NCBI RefSeq assembly: GCF_016724845.1 | Contig: NZ_CP068082.1 | Coordinates: 496,001-560,000 of the forward strand | Reading direction: 5' to 3' | Length of the DNA stretch: 64,000 nucleotides | DNA from: Sphingobacterium spiritivorum | Lineage (GTDB): Bacteria; Bacteroidota; Bacteroidia; Sphingobacteriales; Sphingobacteriaceae | In this document: piece after piece, positions 52,071 through 60,149 of the stretch | Numbering within the stretch: the first letter of the stretch is position 1 | How the letters are laid out: each line of letters starts with the position of its first letter | Translations under genes and position numbers: made by a program | Notes under the pieces: generated by a model | Told to the model about the DNA's origin: nothing | Database searches by the model: none | What the model saw: the letters and a program-made list of their open reading frames with translations, nothing else

Positions 52071-52643
52071 ATGAATTCAGATCCGTTTAAAGTATACAGG
52101 AATTCTGCCATCGAGGCTAAAGACCTGAAAAACATCTCTTCCAGACACGAATTGATTCACTTCTCCAAAGGGGATATGATCTTAAAAGAAGGAAAACTTA
52201 CTCATGAATACTACCTGTTGGAGAGCGGTCTGGTACGTTCATATGTACACGACTACGAGGGCAACGAGATTACCACAGATTTTTTTGGAGACAACGAGAT
52301 CGTTATTGATGTGACCTCCCTTTTTCTAAAAATTCCCTCTCAGGAAAATATACAATGCCTGACAGACTGCAAAGCCTGGAAATTAGACTATGACACGTTC
52401 CAGATGCTGTATCATACCATACCTGCGTTCAATGAATGGGGACGTGCCTGGATGACGTATGCGCTGCATATTATGAAAAAGCGGTCTATTGATATGGTAT
52501 CCCTGTCTGCCTTGCAGCGCTATAATCAATTAATAGTTAGCAAACCACAGATCTTCCAATTCGCACCACTCAAACATATTGCATCTTACCTGGGGGTCAC
52601 AGACACTTCCCTTAGCCGCATCCGAAAAGAAGCCGTACAATAA
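52071..52643 (+). CDS. Crp/Fnr-family regulator
   Basis: 190 residues, full length. N-terminal cyclic-nucleotide-binding-like jelly roll (about 25-120, with HFSKGDMILKEGKLTHEYYLLESGLVRSY and DFFGDNE), then a C-terminal HTH containing HIASYLGVTDTSLSRIRKE. The ligand-contact residues of true Crp are not obvious, as usual for Bacteroidota members. It heads a cluster of a SnoaL-like gene and four VOC genes and probably controls it. A truncated relative is at 26851. Confidence 0.92.
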   Translation: MNSDPFKVYRNSAIEAKDLKNISSRHELIHFSKGDMILKEGKLTHEYYLLESGLVRSYVHDYEGNEITTDFFGDNEIVIDVTSLFLKIPSQENIQCLTDCKAWKLDYDTFQMLYHTIPAFNEWGRAWMTYALHIMKKRSIDMVSLSALQRYNQLIVSKPQIFQFAPLKHIASYLGVTDTSLSRIRKEAVQ

Positions 52644-52651
52644 AATATAAG

Positions 52652-52671
52652 AACTTGCCATAGGGCAAGTT
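52652..52671 (+). terminator. Terminator of the Crp-type gene
   Basis: AACTTGCC-ATAG-GGCAAGTT, perfect 8-bp stem, followed by GTTTTG. It overlaps the start of the promoter of the next gene. Confidence 0.65.
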
Positions 52672-52698
52672 GTTTTGCAGCCGACATCTTTAAATTTG
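52670..52698 (+). promoter_or_regulatory. Promoter of the SnoaL-like gene
   Basis: TTG at 52670-52672, an 18-base spacer, and TAAATTTG at 52691-52698, a TAnnTTTG match. It lies directly after the Crp-type gene, so this regulator could act on it. Confidence 0.55.
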
Positions 52699-52769
52699 AA
52701 TAAGCCTTATCCGTTATGTGCCGGCCAGTGAAAACTGATAAAAAGCTGTGTAAAACTAATTTATCACCA

Positions 52770-53117
52770 ATGAGTAAAGCAAAGCAAGTAATAGAGCAGT
52801 ATATGCAGGGATTTCGAGAAAGCGATCATGACAAGGTTTTGGAATGCCTGACAGAAGATGTGATATGGCATATGCCCGGATATTTTCATCTGCAGGGAAA
52901 AGTAGCTTTTGATAAGGAAATCGAAAACGACCTCTTTACAGGCTCTCCTTCCATTCAGGTATTTCGCATGATTGAGGAAGGCACTGTTGTCATTGCAGAA
53001 GGAGCTGTTCAGGCCAGATTCAAAACCGGAGATATACTCGATGCAGTATTCTGCGATGTCTTTGAATTCGAGGGATTGAAAATAAAAAAACTGATTTCCT
53101 ATCAGATGAACAAATAA
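52770..53117 (+). CDS. SnoaL-like / NTF2-fold protein
   Basis: 115 residues from ATG 52770; ATG 52716 adds 18 residues that do not resemble the family. Pattern: AKQVIEQYMQGFRESDHDKVLECLTEDVIWHMPG followed by beta strands, as in SnoaL-like polyketide cyclases and related NTF2-fold proteins, which bind small hydrophobic substrates. Family function is diverse, so no reaction is assigned. It sits between a Crp-type regulator and four VOC genes. Confidence 0.82.
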   Translation: MSKAKQVIEQYMQGFRESDHDKVLECLTEDVIWHMPGYFHLQGKVAFDKEIENDLFTGSPSIQVFRMIEEGTVVIAEGAVQARFKTGDILDAVFCDVFEFEGLKIKKLISYQMNK

Positions 53118-53119
53118 TA

Positions 53120-53146
53120 ATTGACTGCTGACAAACAGCTGTCAAT
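53120..53146. promoter_or_regulatory. Palindrome ahead of the VOC genes
   Basis: ATTGACTGCTG pairs with CAGCTGTCAAT, 10 of 11 positions, around five bases. It lies three bases after the SnoaL stop and just upstream of a TAATTTTG -7 box at 53155-53162. It could be a terminator without a T-tract or an operator for the promoter that follows. Confidence 0.5.
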
Positions 53147-53189
53147 ACGACGTTTAATTTTGAATTATAAATCATAAAAACTAAAAGAC

Positions 53190-53633
53190 ATGGCACTATT
53201 ACACGCGTATTTAAATTTTAACGGGAACTGTGAAGAAGCTTTTGAATTCTACAAAGGCGTTTTCGGTACAGAATCTTTAGGAGTATACCGTTTTGGCGAT
53301 ATGCCTGCTGATCCGCAGTATCCTATTCAGGAGGAAGACAAAAACAAAATCATGCATACAGCAATTAAAATCAACGAGTCTGTCATGCTGATGGGATCAG
53401 ATTGTATCCAAAACTTTGGACACAACGCTACAACAGGTACAAATGCTTATCTGATGCTGGATACACAGACAGCTGAAGAAGCCAAACAATTGTATTCCAG
53501 ACTGAGTGCGGATGCGCAGTCAATTGAAATGCCTTTGGGTGAGCAGTTTTGGGCAGAGTTATACTCTTCATTTCAGGACAAATACGGAATTTCCTGGATG
53601 ATCCATTTTGAAGGAAACAAAAAAATGTCCTGA
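53190..53633 (+). CDS. VOC-superfamily protein, PhnB type
   Basis: 147 residues. The PhnB-type start ALLHAYLNFNGNCEEAFEFYKGVFG is clear, with HTAIKINESVMLMGSD in the middle and DKYGISWMIHFEG at the end. VOC proteins include glyoxalases and dioxygenases; PhnB-like members have no proven activity. The stop overlaps the next gene's ATG as TGATG, so the two are translationally coupled. Confidence 0.87.
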   Translation: MALLHAYLNFNGNCEEAFEFYKGVFGTESLGVYRFGDMPADPQYPIQEEDKNKIMHTAIKINESVMLMGSDCIQNFGHNATTGTNAYLMLDTQTAEEAKQLYSRLSADAQSIEMPLGEQFWAELYSSFQDKYGISWMIHFEGNKKMS

Positions 53634-54016
53634 TGAACAGCGTTGTATACTTTGAAATACAAGCTCAGAATCCGGAAAAATCTGCTCATTTCTATGAGCA
53701 GATTTTTGGATGGAAGTTTATAAAAGAAGACAGCCTCCCCATTACCTATTACAGAATAGAGACAGCAGGCATACATGGCGGATTGTTTCAGCGACCTGCC
53801 GACACCCCTCCGCTCAATTGCGGAACAAATGCATTTACCTGCTCTATGGAAGTGAATGATTTTGATAATATAGCTGCGCTGATAATACAAAACGGAGGAC
53901 AGGTGGCAATGCCAAAATTTGCCATTCCGGGTCGATGCTGGCAAGGCTATTTTCTGGATATTGACAACAATGTATTTGGCATTTTTGAAGTAAATGAAAG
54001 TGCGGGAATGTCTTAA
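53633..54016 (+). CDS. VOC-superfamily protein (glyoxalase/bleomycin-resistance type)
   Basis: 127 residues. Pattern SVVYFEIQAQNPEKSAHFYEQIFGWKF and a C-terminal CWQGYFLDIDNNVFGIFE are typical of the glyoxalase-type half-domain that dimerises. Overlaps the gene before it. Substrate unknown. Confidence 0.87.
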   Translation: MNSVVYFEIQAQNPEKSAHFYEQIFGWKFIKEDSLPITYYRIETAGIHGGLFQRPADTPPLNCGTNAFTCSMEVNDFDNIAALIIQNGGQVAMPKFAIPGRCWQGYFLDIDNNVFGIFEVNESAGMS

Positions 54017-54094
54017 GCAAGACTAACGCTTACAGCACTGTTTAATTCAGATCCACGAACTGGCTGATAACCCTTAAAAACAAATTACATCCCT

Positions 54095-54460
54095 ATGAAA
54101 ATAACAGGAGGAAAAAATATTGCGATCAAAGTACCTGTTTCAAAATATCGGGAAACAGTAGATTTTTACACCCGTACACTGGGACTGCAGGCATCAGAAA
54201 TACATACTCCGGACCATCCTACTGTAAAGAAAAGTACAAAAGTAGTCTTCGGAGATAACACATTGTGGCTGGATGCTACTGAACAAGTCTCACGTACAGA
54301 AGCCTGGTTTGAATTGCAGACAGACAATCTTGCAGAAACCGAAGAACATCTACAACGCGCAAATATTGCATTTGAAGACGATCTGGAACAGATTCCTGCG
54401 CATATGCACTGGATCAAGGACCCGATCGGAAACGTATTTATCTTAAAAGAATCACATTAG
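54095..54460 (+). CDS. VOC-superfamily protein
   Basis: 121 residues. Pattern NIAIKVPVSKYRETVDFYTRTLGL and HMHWIKDPIGNVFILKE at the end. Glyoxalase-type fold; no assigned reaction. Ends four bases before the next VOC gene. Confidence 0.85.
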   Translation: MKITGGKNIAIKVPVSKYRETVDFYTRTLGLQASEIHTPDHPTVKKSTKVVFGDNTLWLDATEQVSRTEAWFELQTDNLAETEEHLQRANIAFEDDLEQIPAHMHWIKDPIGNVFILKESH

Positions 54461-54463
54461 ATT

Positions 54464-54952
54464 ATGTCTTTTTTTATCACCAATCTGATATTATCTTCCA
54501 AGGTCAATGAACTTATAAATCCTTATGGTATGAAACAAATGATGTACCCTTGCCTCTGGTTTGCAGGCAATGCAACAGAAGCTGTAGATTTTTACATCTC
54601 CATTTTCAGAGATAGCAGAATTCTGTCTGCTAATTCCCTTGTTACTTTTTTAGAAATAAAAGGACAAAAATTTATGGCGCTTAACGGCCGGCCGGATTTT
54701 GATCCAAATCAGGCCTCTTCACTGGTCATTGAATGTACTTCTCAGGATGAGATAGATCAATATTGGGAAGCTATCACCAAAGAAGGTGAAGAAAGCATGT
54801 GCGGATGGTGTAAAGATAAATATGGGTTTTCCTGGCAGATTATCCCTGAAAACATAGAAAAACTACTGTTCCAATCTGCTAATGCAGAACGTGCAGTGCA
54901 GGCGATGATGGGCATGAAAAAAATTGATATAGCGGCATTGGAGAATGCCTGA
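54464..54952 (+). CDS. VOC-superfamily protein, PhnB type
   Basis: 162 residues, or 140 from ATG 54530 where the family pattern begins (MMYPCLWFAGNATEAVDFYISIF). The terminal DKYGFSWQIIPENIEKLL is typical of 3-demethylubiquinone-9 3-methyltransferase-like (PhnB) proteins. The first 22 residues are hydrophobic (SFFITNLILSSK) and could be spurious. Confidence 0.83.
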   Translation: MSFFITNLILSSKVNELINPYGMKQMMYPCLWFAGNATEAVDFYISIFRDSRILSANSLVTFLEIKGQKFMALNGRPDFDPNQASSLVIECTSQDEIDQYWEAITKEGEESMCGWCKDKYGFSWQIIPENIEKLLFQSANAERAVQAMMGMKKIDIAALENA

Positions 54953-55028
54953 TTTTTTCTTCAAAGCTTTAAAGCGGATAATGAGAAATAAGCAGTAATA
55001 GTTCTTTCAGGCTCCTTATCTTTGTTGC

Positions 55029-55679
55029 ATGAAAGAACTATTGGCTACAGTCTGCTTATTCCTGACGCTGACATTATCCTTTGCACAAAATAGCGATAAA
55101 AAGATAAGAATAGGAGATATCAAAAACGGAGATTTGATATTTGTAGGCGCTCAACAGCAGGATCTTTCCGGAGCGATTAACCGGGTCACACAAACAAGCC
55201 AGTCCGTCTCGTTTGATCATATCGGCATAATAGAAATGGCAAAAGACTCCGTTTTTGTACTGCATGCCAGCAGTACAAAAGGATCTGTACGTCAGGAAAT
55301 TCGTCAATTCTATGAAGAGCAACAGGATGGAGGTAATGCTCTTATCCTGTACAGACTAAAAGATCCTTTTATTTCTAGTATCCCTGCTGCACTGAAAAGT
55401 GCCGGGGCTATGCTTGGAAAACCCTATAACCGCAGCTATATCATGAACGACAGTTGTTATTACTGTTCTGATTTTATATACCGCGCTTTTGAAAAGAATC
55501 AGATATTCAGTTTAGCACCTATGACCTTTATCAATCCCGAAACAGGAAAAACAGATGACTTCTGGAAAGCTTTTTACAAAAAGCAAAACCTGGAAGTTCC
55601 CGAAGGAAAACCAGGTTGTAATCCTAACGGTATGGCAGCATCAGAAAAACTTAACCGGCTCGGAAGACTTTATCTGTAA
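55029..55679 (+). CDS. YiiX-like permuted NlpC/P60-type cysteine hydrolase
   Basis: 216 residues with a signal peptide ending LSFAQ. Pattern: GDLIFVGAQQQDLSGAINRVTQT, then SFDHIGIIEM supplying the histidine, a region of beta strands, and NDSCYYCSDFIYRAFE supplying the catalytic Cys. In this permuted family the His precedes the Cys. It probably cleaves a peptide, lipid or amide in the periplasm. A TATCTTTG sits only four bases before the ATG (55017-55024), so transcripts may be leaderless. Confidence 0.8.
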   Translation: MKELLATVCLFLTLTLSFAQNSDKKIRIGDIKNGDLIFVGAQQQDLSGAINRVTQTSQSVSFDHIGIIEMAKDSVFVLHASSTKGSVRQEIRQFYEEQQDGGNALILYRLKDPFISSIPAALKSAGAMLGKPYNRSYIMNDSCYYCSDFIYRAFEKNQIFSLAPMTFINPETGKTDDFWKAFYKKQNLEVPEGKPGCNPNGMAASEKLNRLGRLYL

Positions 55680-55688
55680 GCGGAAAAC

Positions 55689-56741
55689 TTAATTTTTGCC
55701 TATTTTATGCTCTTTTAATATAGTCTTAAACTTAGGATTGCGGATATATCTTTTGAATTCATGGCTATCCATACCGGAGAAATCCGTCATTTCAAAAAAC
55801 GGATAGTGCTTACACAGCACATTATATACATCTTCTTTATATCCCAGATCTGTAGGCTCCAGTTTATCCGATAAAAATCCGAATACTTTTTTAAGCATTT
55901 TATCTGTATTATTTGTTGTAATATGTATCCTTTTTACCTGTTCGCTAAATGTACAGTAAGTACTGTCTCCTTCCCGAAAATCTTTGGGTCTGAAATCCGC
56001 CAGTCCCACTGCAGGAGCCAACATAATACAGGTAATATTATTCTTATTTTCCTTTAAAGTGCTCGCATCATCCACATCCACATGATGGATATCTTTTACC
56101 TCTTCAATAAATTTCTCTTTAAACACCGGTGTACTCAATGCACTTAATACGACAGACGCACCCCGGCTGTGGGAGATAATGTAAATATTCTTATTGTGCA
56201 TGGTATTCAGTAACCGTCTGAGTCCGAATTCACCCGCCATCTGACTAAAAGAAGTAGCTGCAAACCATATTTTTGCCCCACTGAACGGGTTGTCAGTAAC
56301 CAGTCCATCCCAGTAAAACCGTATAACTTCGTCCTGACTCGTATTGATATTCAACTGCTTGCGGATATAATCATAGCTCTGATTGCTCGTCCGCACATCT
56401 GAATTAAATCCATGTACAAAAATAAACACACGTTTCTTGTTAGCCAGTCTTTTGGCAACCTGCTTCAACTGCTGCGCCTCGTAATTGCGCAACTTGTCAC
56501 CCTCTCCGCGTTCTGTAGCAATCTTCATAAGAGAATAATCATTTTTCTTCCCGTTCTCGGGAGGTGCTCCGTAAGATTTTTTCCAATTGTCCGGATAGAA
56601 ATTACCGTTTTGATCAACAAAGGAATTACTGATATTGGGCTGTTCAAAGGAATTAGGAGTTTGATTTAAAGGTACATTATGGGTAATCCCACAGGATGTA
56701 ATGACAAAGAGGCAAACAAGACAGGCAATATATCTATTCAT
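55689..56741 (-). CDS. Alpha/beta hydrolase lipoprotein (DUF900 type)
   Basis: 350 residues with a lipobox (VITSC, Cys at about 17). The motif VFIFVHGFNSDVRTSNQSYDYI and then IYIISHSRGASVVLSAL give the oxyanion hole and nucleophile serine. The pattern resembles DUF900, a family of putative esterases with unproved substrates. The C-terminal third has HIHTTNNTDKML-like DUF900 elements only weakly. Converges with the YiiX-like gene, ten bases apart. Confidence 0.8.
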   Translation of the reverse strand: MNRYIACLVCLFVITSCGITHNVPLNQTPNSFEQPNISNSFVDQNGNFYPDNWKKSYGAPPENGKKNDYSLMKIATERGEGDKLRNYEAQQLKQVAKRLANKKRVFIFVHGFNSDVRTSNQSYDYIRKQLNINTSQDEVIRFYWDGLVTDNPFSGAKIWFAATSFSQMAGEFGLRRLLNTMHNKNIYIISHSRGASVVLSALSTPVFKEKFIEEVKDIHHVDVDDASTLKENKNNITCIMLAPAVGLADFRPKDFREGDSTYCTFSEQVKRIHITTNNTDKMLKKVFGFLSDKLEPTDLGYKEDVYNVLCKHYPFFEMTDFSGMDSHEFKRYIRNPKFKTILKEHKIGKN

Positions 56742-56857
56742 ACATGCTCAATAATTTACTACAAATCTATTATTTAATCTACTTATTTTACTGATCCTCA
56801 AAAAATATTCACAGAAGTGCTGTAAATTGAATATTTTAACCCCTTCTTCTAATTCAG

Positions 56858-56865
56858 TATCTTTG
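56858..56865 (+). promoter_or_regulatory. -7 promoter box of the propeller/HTH regulator
   Basis: TATCTTTG, a perfect TAnnTTTG, 17 bases before the ATG at 56883. A TTG lies too far upstream (28-base gap); a TTTA at 56835 is better spaced. Confidence 0.5.
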
Positions 56866-56882
56866 AGCAACGATTACGTAAT

Positions 56883-59768
56883 ATGTCGACATTCTTTAAA
56901 TCAAATATATTAGTATTTTTTGTTACGTTGTTTTGCATCCAGAATCTTTTGGGGCAGGAAATCCCAAAGATCGGACATCCCTGGGTGCAGCAATATACCA
57001 AATTCAATTATAATGCCGGAAATCAGAACTGGTCCGTTGCAACGGACTCAAGCGGAGTGATCTATGTAGGCAACGGCGACGGACTGCTGCAGTTTGATGG
57101 TCAGGTCTGGTCATTGCATACGCTACCTAACAAATCTACAGTAAGAGCCGTGACTGTAGGTCCGCAACAGCGCATCTATACCGGTGGTATGGGCGAATTT
57201 GGATATTGGGAGAAATCAAAAATCGGAAAGCTGACCTATCACAGCATAAGCAAACTGGTCAGCAAAGAAACAATACTGAAAGATGAGATCTGGAAAATCA
57301 TCATTGATGGAAAACGAGTTATCTTTCAGTCATTTGCCAATCTGTATTGTTATGAAAACGGTAAAATAGATTTGGTAAGCGGCAACAACCAGCCATTCTT
57401 ATTTGCATTCAAAGCGAATAACCGCATTTTTATAGAGAAATTACCGGGTGGACTTTTTGAACTTAAAAACAAGTCACTCATACCTCTCAAAGGCAATGAG
57501 GTCTTACGCAATCAGCTGATCCTTTCTATTCTGCCCTTATCAGGTCAGTCTGTATTAATCGGCACCGCCAAAAACGGACTATACAGCTATGATGATGAGC
57601 ATGGTATTCGTCCGTGGAATAATGAAATCAATGAACAGCTCAAAAATGCACAACTCAATAACGGCATACAGGTATTTAAAGATTACTATGCATACGGGAC
57701 TATTCTGAACGGTATATTTATTATCAATAAAGAAGGTCAACTCATTCAGCACATAAACAAACAAAATGGCTTGCAGAATAACACCGTATTGTCCCTTACG
57801 ACTGATCTTCAGAAACAGATATGGGCCGGACTGGATAATGGTATAGCCCGTATCGATATACAATCTCCGCTATATTTCTATGCAGACAACAGCGGAAGTA
57901 TAGGTACCGTATACAGTGCACGAATATTTAACGGTTATCTCTATCTGGGTACCAATCAGGGATTATTCTATAGTCCCTGGTCGTCAAATACAGCCCAAAA
58001 ACCAATGAAATTCAATTTAGTCCCGCAATCACAGGGACAGGTATGGGATCTTTCGGTGATTGACGGAGAACTCATATGCGGTCATAATGACGGAACATTT
58101 AAAGTATCCGGACAACAGTTTGTCAAAATCTCAGATATGACTGGCGGATGGGTCATAAAACAGATAAAGGGACATAGCAATCTTCTGATTCAGGGAAATT
58201 ATACAGGAATGGCGCTCTTCCGCAAAGGAAATAACGGTTGGACGCTCGACACCAAAATCAATAATCGCAATCTTCCTGTCAGTGCTATCGAGCAAAAGTC
58301 CGAAAATCAGTTTTGGGTGAGCAATGCTCAGGGACTTAACCTGATCAGCACAGATTCTGCATACAGAAATATTATACAGACAAAAGAATTCGGCACAAAA
58401 GAAGGATTACCCTCCCGTACAGGCAATCATCCTACAAATCTCAACGGAAGCATTATCTTTTCTACAGACTCAGGGTTTTACAGGTATGACGACATTTCTG
58501 ACAAATTTGCACCATATCGTTATTTAAATGAAAAATTGGGATCTTTTGCCTATTCCAATAAAATAATTCCGGCACAGGCCAATCAATTCTGGTTTATTAA
58601 TAAGGGACATATCGCCTATGCCAGCTTTATGCCTAAGGGTGAACTTCAGATCGATTCCTCCCGATTTGCAACCTTGAAAAATCAAATGATGAAATATTAT
58701 GAGAATATCAACCAGATAAGTCCAGATCTGTTTCTCATCAGTATAGACAATGGTTTTGCACTGTACAATCCTGAAACGAAGATTGAAGCGACTTCTTACA
58801 AACCCAAACCGATTATTCAGGGTGTATATAATATTACCAAAGAAATCAAAGCTTTTACAGACAGTGATGAAGAATTGAGTATTCCTTATAGCTCCAACAA
58901 CATCCGTATCCGGTTTGCAATTCCATGGTACAGCTCCAGACCTGTTCGCTTTCAATATTTTCTGGAGGGGTACTCACAGGACTGGTCAGACTGGTCTGAA
59001 GAATATCAAAAGGACTTCACCAACCTACGAAACAGAAATTATACATTTAAAGTCAGGGCGCAGCTGCCGGATGGAACTATCACAGATGTCACCAGCCTGG
59101 AATTCACAGTAAATCCACCCTGGTATCTGACCTGGTGGGCATTATTGATCTACTTCTTATTATTTGCTGTCTGTATACATTACGGCAGAAAATGGTATGA
59201 GCATAAACTTGAAAAGCACCGGAAAATACTCAGAGAAAAACTAAGCAGGCAGCAGGAAGAAACGCTGAAAAAAGAAATGGAAGCAAGAGAGCGCCAGATG
59301 GTTCAATTGAAAAATGAACAACTGGAGCAGGAACTGGCGGGCAAGAACAGAGAGCTGGCAAATTCGGCAATGAATATTGTCTATAAAAATGAACTGCTCA
59401 ATACCATACATGAAGAGCTGATCAGTCTGAAAGACAATGATGGCAAAAAGCTTTCCAATGAACACGTTAAAAAGATCAGCAAGATTATCAATGAAGCCTA
59501 TAACGACGAACGGGACTGGAATTTGTTTGAGAAAAGTTTTAATGAAGCCCATGAAAACTTCTTCAAGAAACTAAAGAAAGACTACCCTGCACTTGTGCCG
59601 AATGATCTCAAACTTTGTGCATATCTGAGAATGAATATGAACAGTAAAGAGATTGCTTCCCTGCTGAATATTACGACCAGAGGAGTTGAAATCAGAAGGT
59701 ACAGATTGCGTAAAAAGCTGAATATTCCAACGGAAAAAAATCTGTCAGAATTTCTGTTGGAGGTGTAA
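56883..59768 (+). CDS. Membrane-bound regulator: propeller, Y_Y_Y, coiled coil and HTH
   Basis: 961 residues. Signal peptide (to about 24), periplasmic two-component-regulator propeller (about 30-660), Y_Y_Y domain (about 665-745, containing FQYFLEGYSQDWSDWSEE), one membrane segment (about 749-768), a long cytoplasmic coiled coil (about 770-850), and a LuxR-like HTH at the end (about 900-961, with SKEIASLLNITTRGVEIRRYRLRKKL). There is no kinase, so it signals directly from periplasm to DNA, as in the SusR-like and related Bacteroidota regulators. It is followed by a susC/susD pair, its likely target. Confidence 0.92.
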   Translation: MSTFFKSNILVFFVTLFCIQNLLGQEIPKIGHPWVQQYTKFNYNAGNQNWSVATDSSGVIYVGNGDGLLQFDGQVWSLHTLPNKSTVRAVTVGPQQRIYTGGMGEFGYWEKSKIGKLTYHSISKLVSKETILKDEIWKIIIDGKRVIFQSFANLYCYENGKIDLVSGNNQPFLFAFKANNRIFIEKLPGGLFELKNKSLIPLKGNEVLRNQLILSILPLSGQSVLIGTAKNGLYSYDDEHGIRPWNNEINEQLKNAQLNNGIQVFKDYYAYGTILNGIFIINKEGQLIQHINKQNGLQNNTVLSLTTDLQKQIWAGLDNGIARIDIQSPLYFYADNSGSIGTVYSARIFNGYLYLGTNQGLFYSPWSSNTAQKPMKFNLVPQSQGQVWDLSVIDGELICGHNDGTFKVSGQQFVKISDMTGGWVIKQIKGHSNLLIQGNYTGMALFRKGNNGWTLDTKINNRNLPVSAIEQKSENQFWVSNAQGLNLISTDSAYRNIIQTKEFGTKEGLPSRTGNHPTNLNGSIIFSTDSGFYRYDDISDKFAPYRYLNEKLGSFAYSNKIIPAQANQFWFINKGHIAYASFMPKGELQIDSSRFATLKNQMMKYYENINQISPDLFLISIDNGFALYNPETKIEATSYKPKPIIQGVYNITKEIKAFTDSDEELSIPYSSNNIRIRFAIPWYSSRPVRFQYFLEGYSQDWSDWSEEYQKDFTNLRNRNYTFKVRAQLPDGTITDVTSLEFTVNPPWYLTWWALLIYFLLFAVCIHYGRKWYEHKLEKHRKILREKLSRQQEETLKKEMEARERQMVQLKNEQLEQELAGKNRELANSAMNIVYKNELLNTIHEELISLKDNDGKKLSNEHVKKISKIINEAYNDERDWNLFEKSFNEAHENFFKKLKKDYPALVPNDLKLCAYLRMNMNSKEIASLLNITTRGVEIRRYRLRKKLNIPTEKNLSEFLLEV

Positions 59769-60149
59769 AAACGATAGCTCTAACACCTCTCATATTATGT
59801 GAAATTGTGTTAAATGACTACATCATTACCACACACCCCCTTGTGTGTAAATTATACACTTACACCCTTCTATGACAACGCGCAAAAACAAAAGCAACAC
59901 CTTAATTGTTAATTAGTTAAACAAAATGAAAAACAAATTAAATGATTTCATTTTCTGACGATGTAATAATGTAGAGGTAGGCATCTTTGCTTTTACAACC
60001 TATACATCACATATTTGTGAGGTGTTTATTACATCCCCGAATAATATAACAACCAGTTATAAAGAGGAAAATTCGAAATCATAACTTAATCAGGTTAGCG
60101 GACTAACTAAACATTTTAAAACAATTTCATTATTTAACTAAACAAAAAA
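59769..60149. other. Leader and promoter region of the susCD operon
   Basis: 381 bases. Contains the inverted repeat ACACAC-N6-GTGTGT at 59831-59848, a possible operator, and CATCTTTG at 59982-59989 close to a TAnnTTTG box; this would give a leader of about 155 bases. A hairpin formed by GAGGTGT (59760) and ACACCTC (59783) spans the upstream stop codon. Confidence 0.45.
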
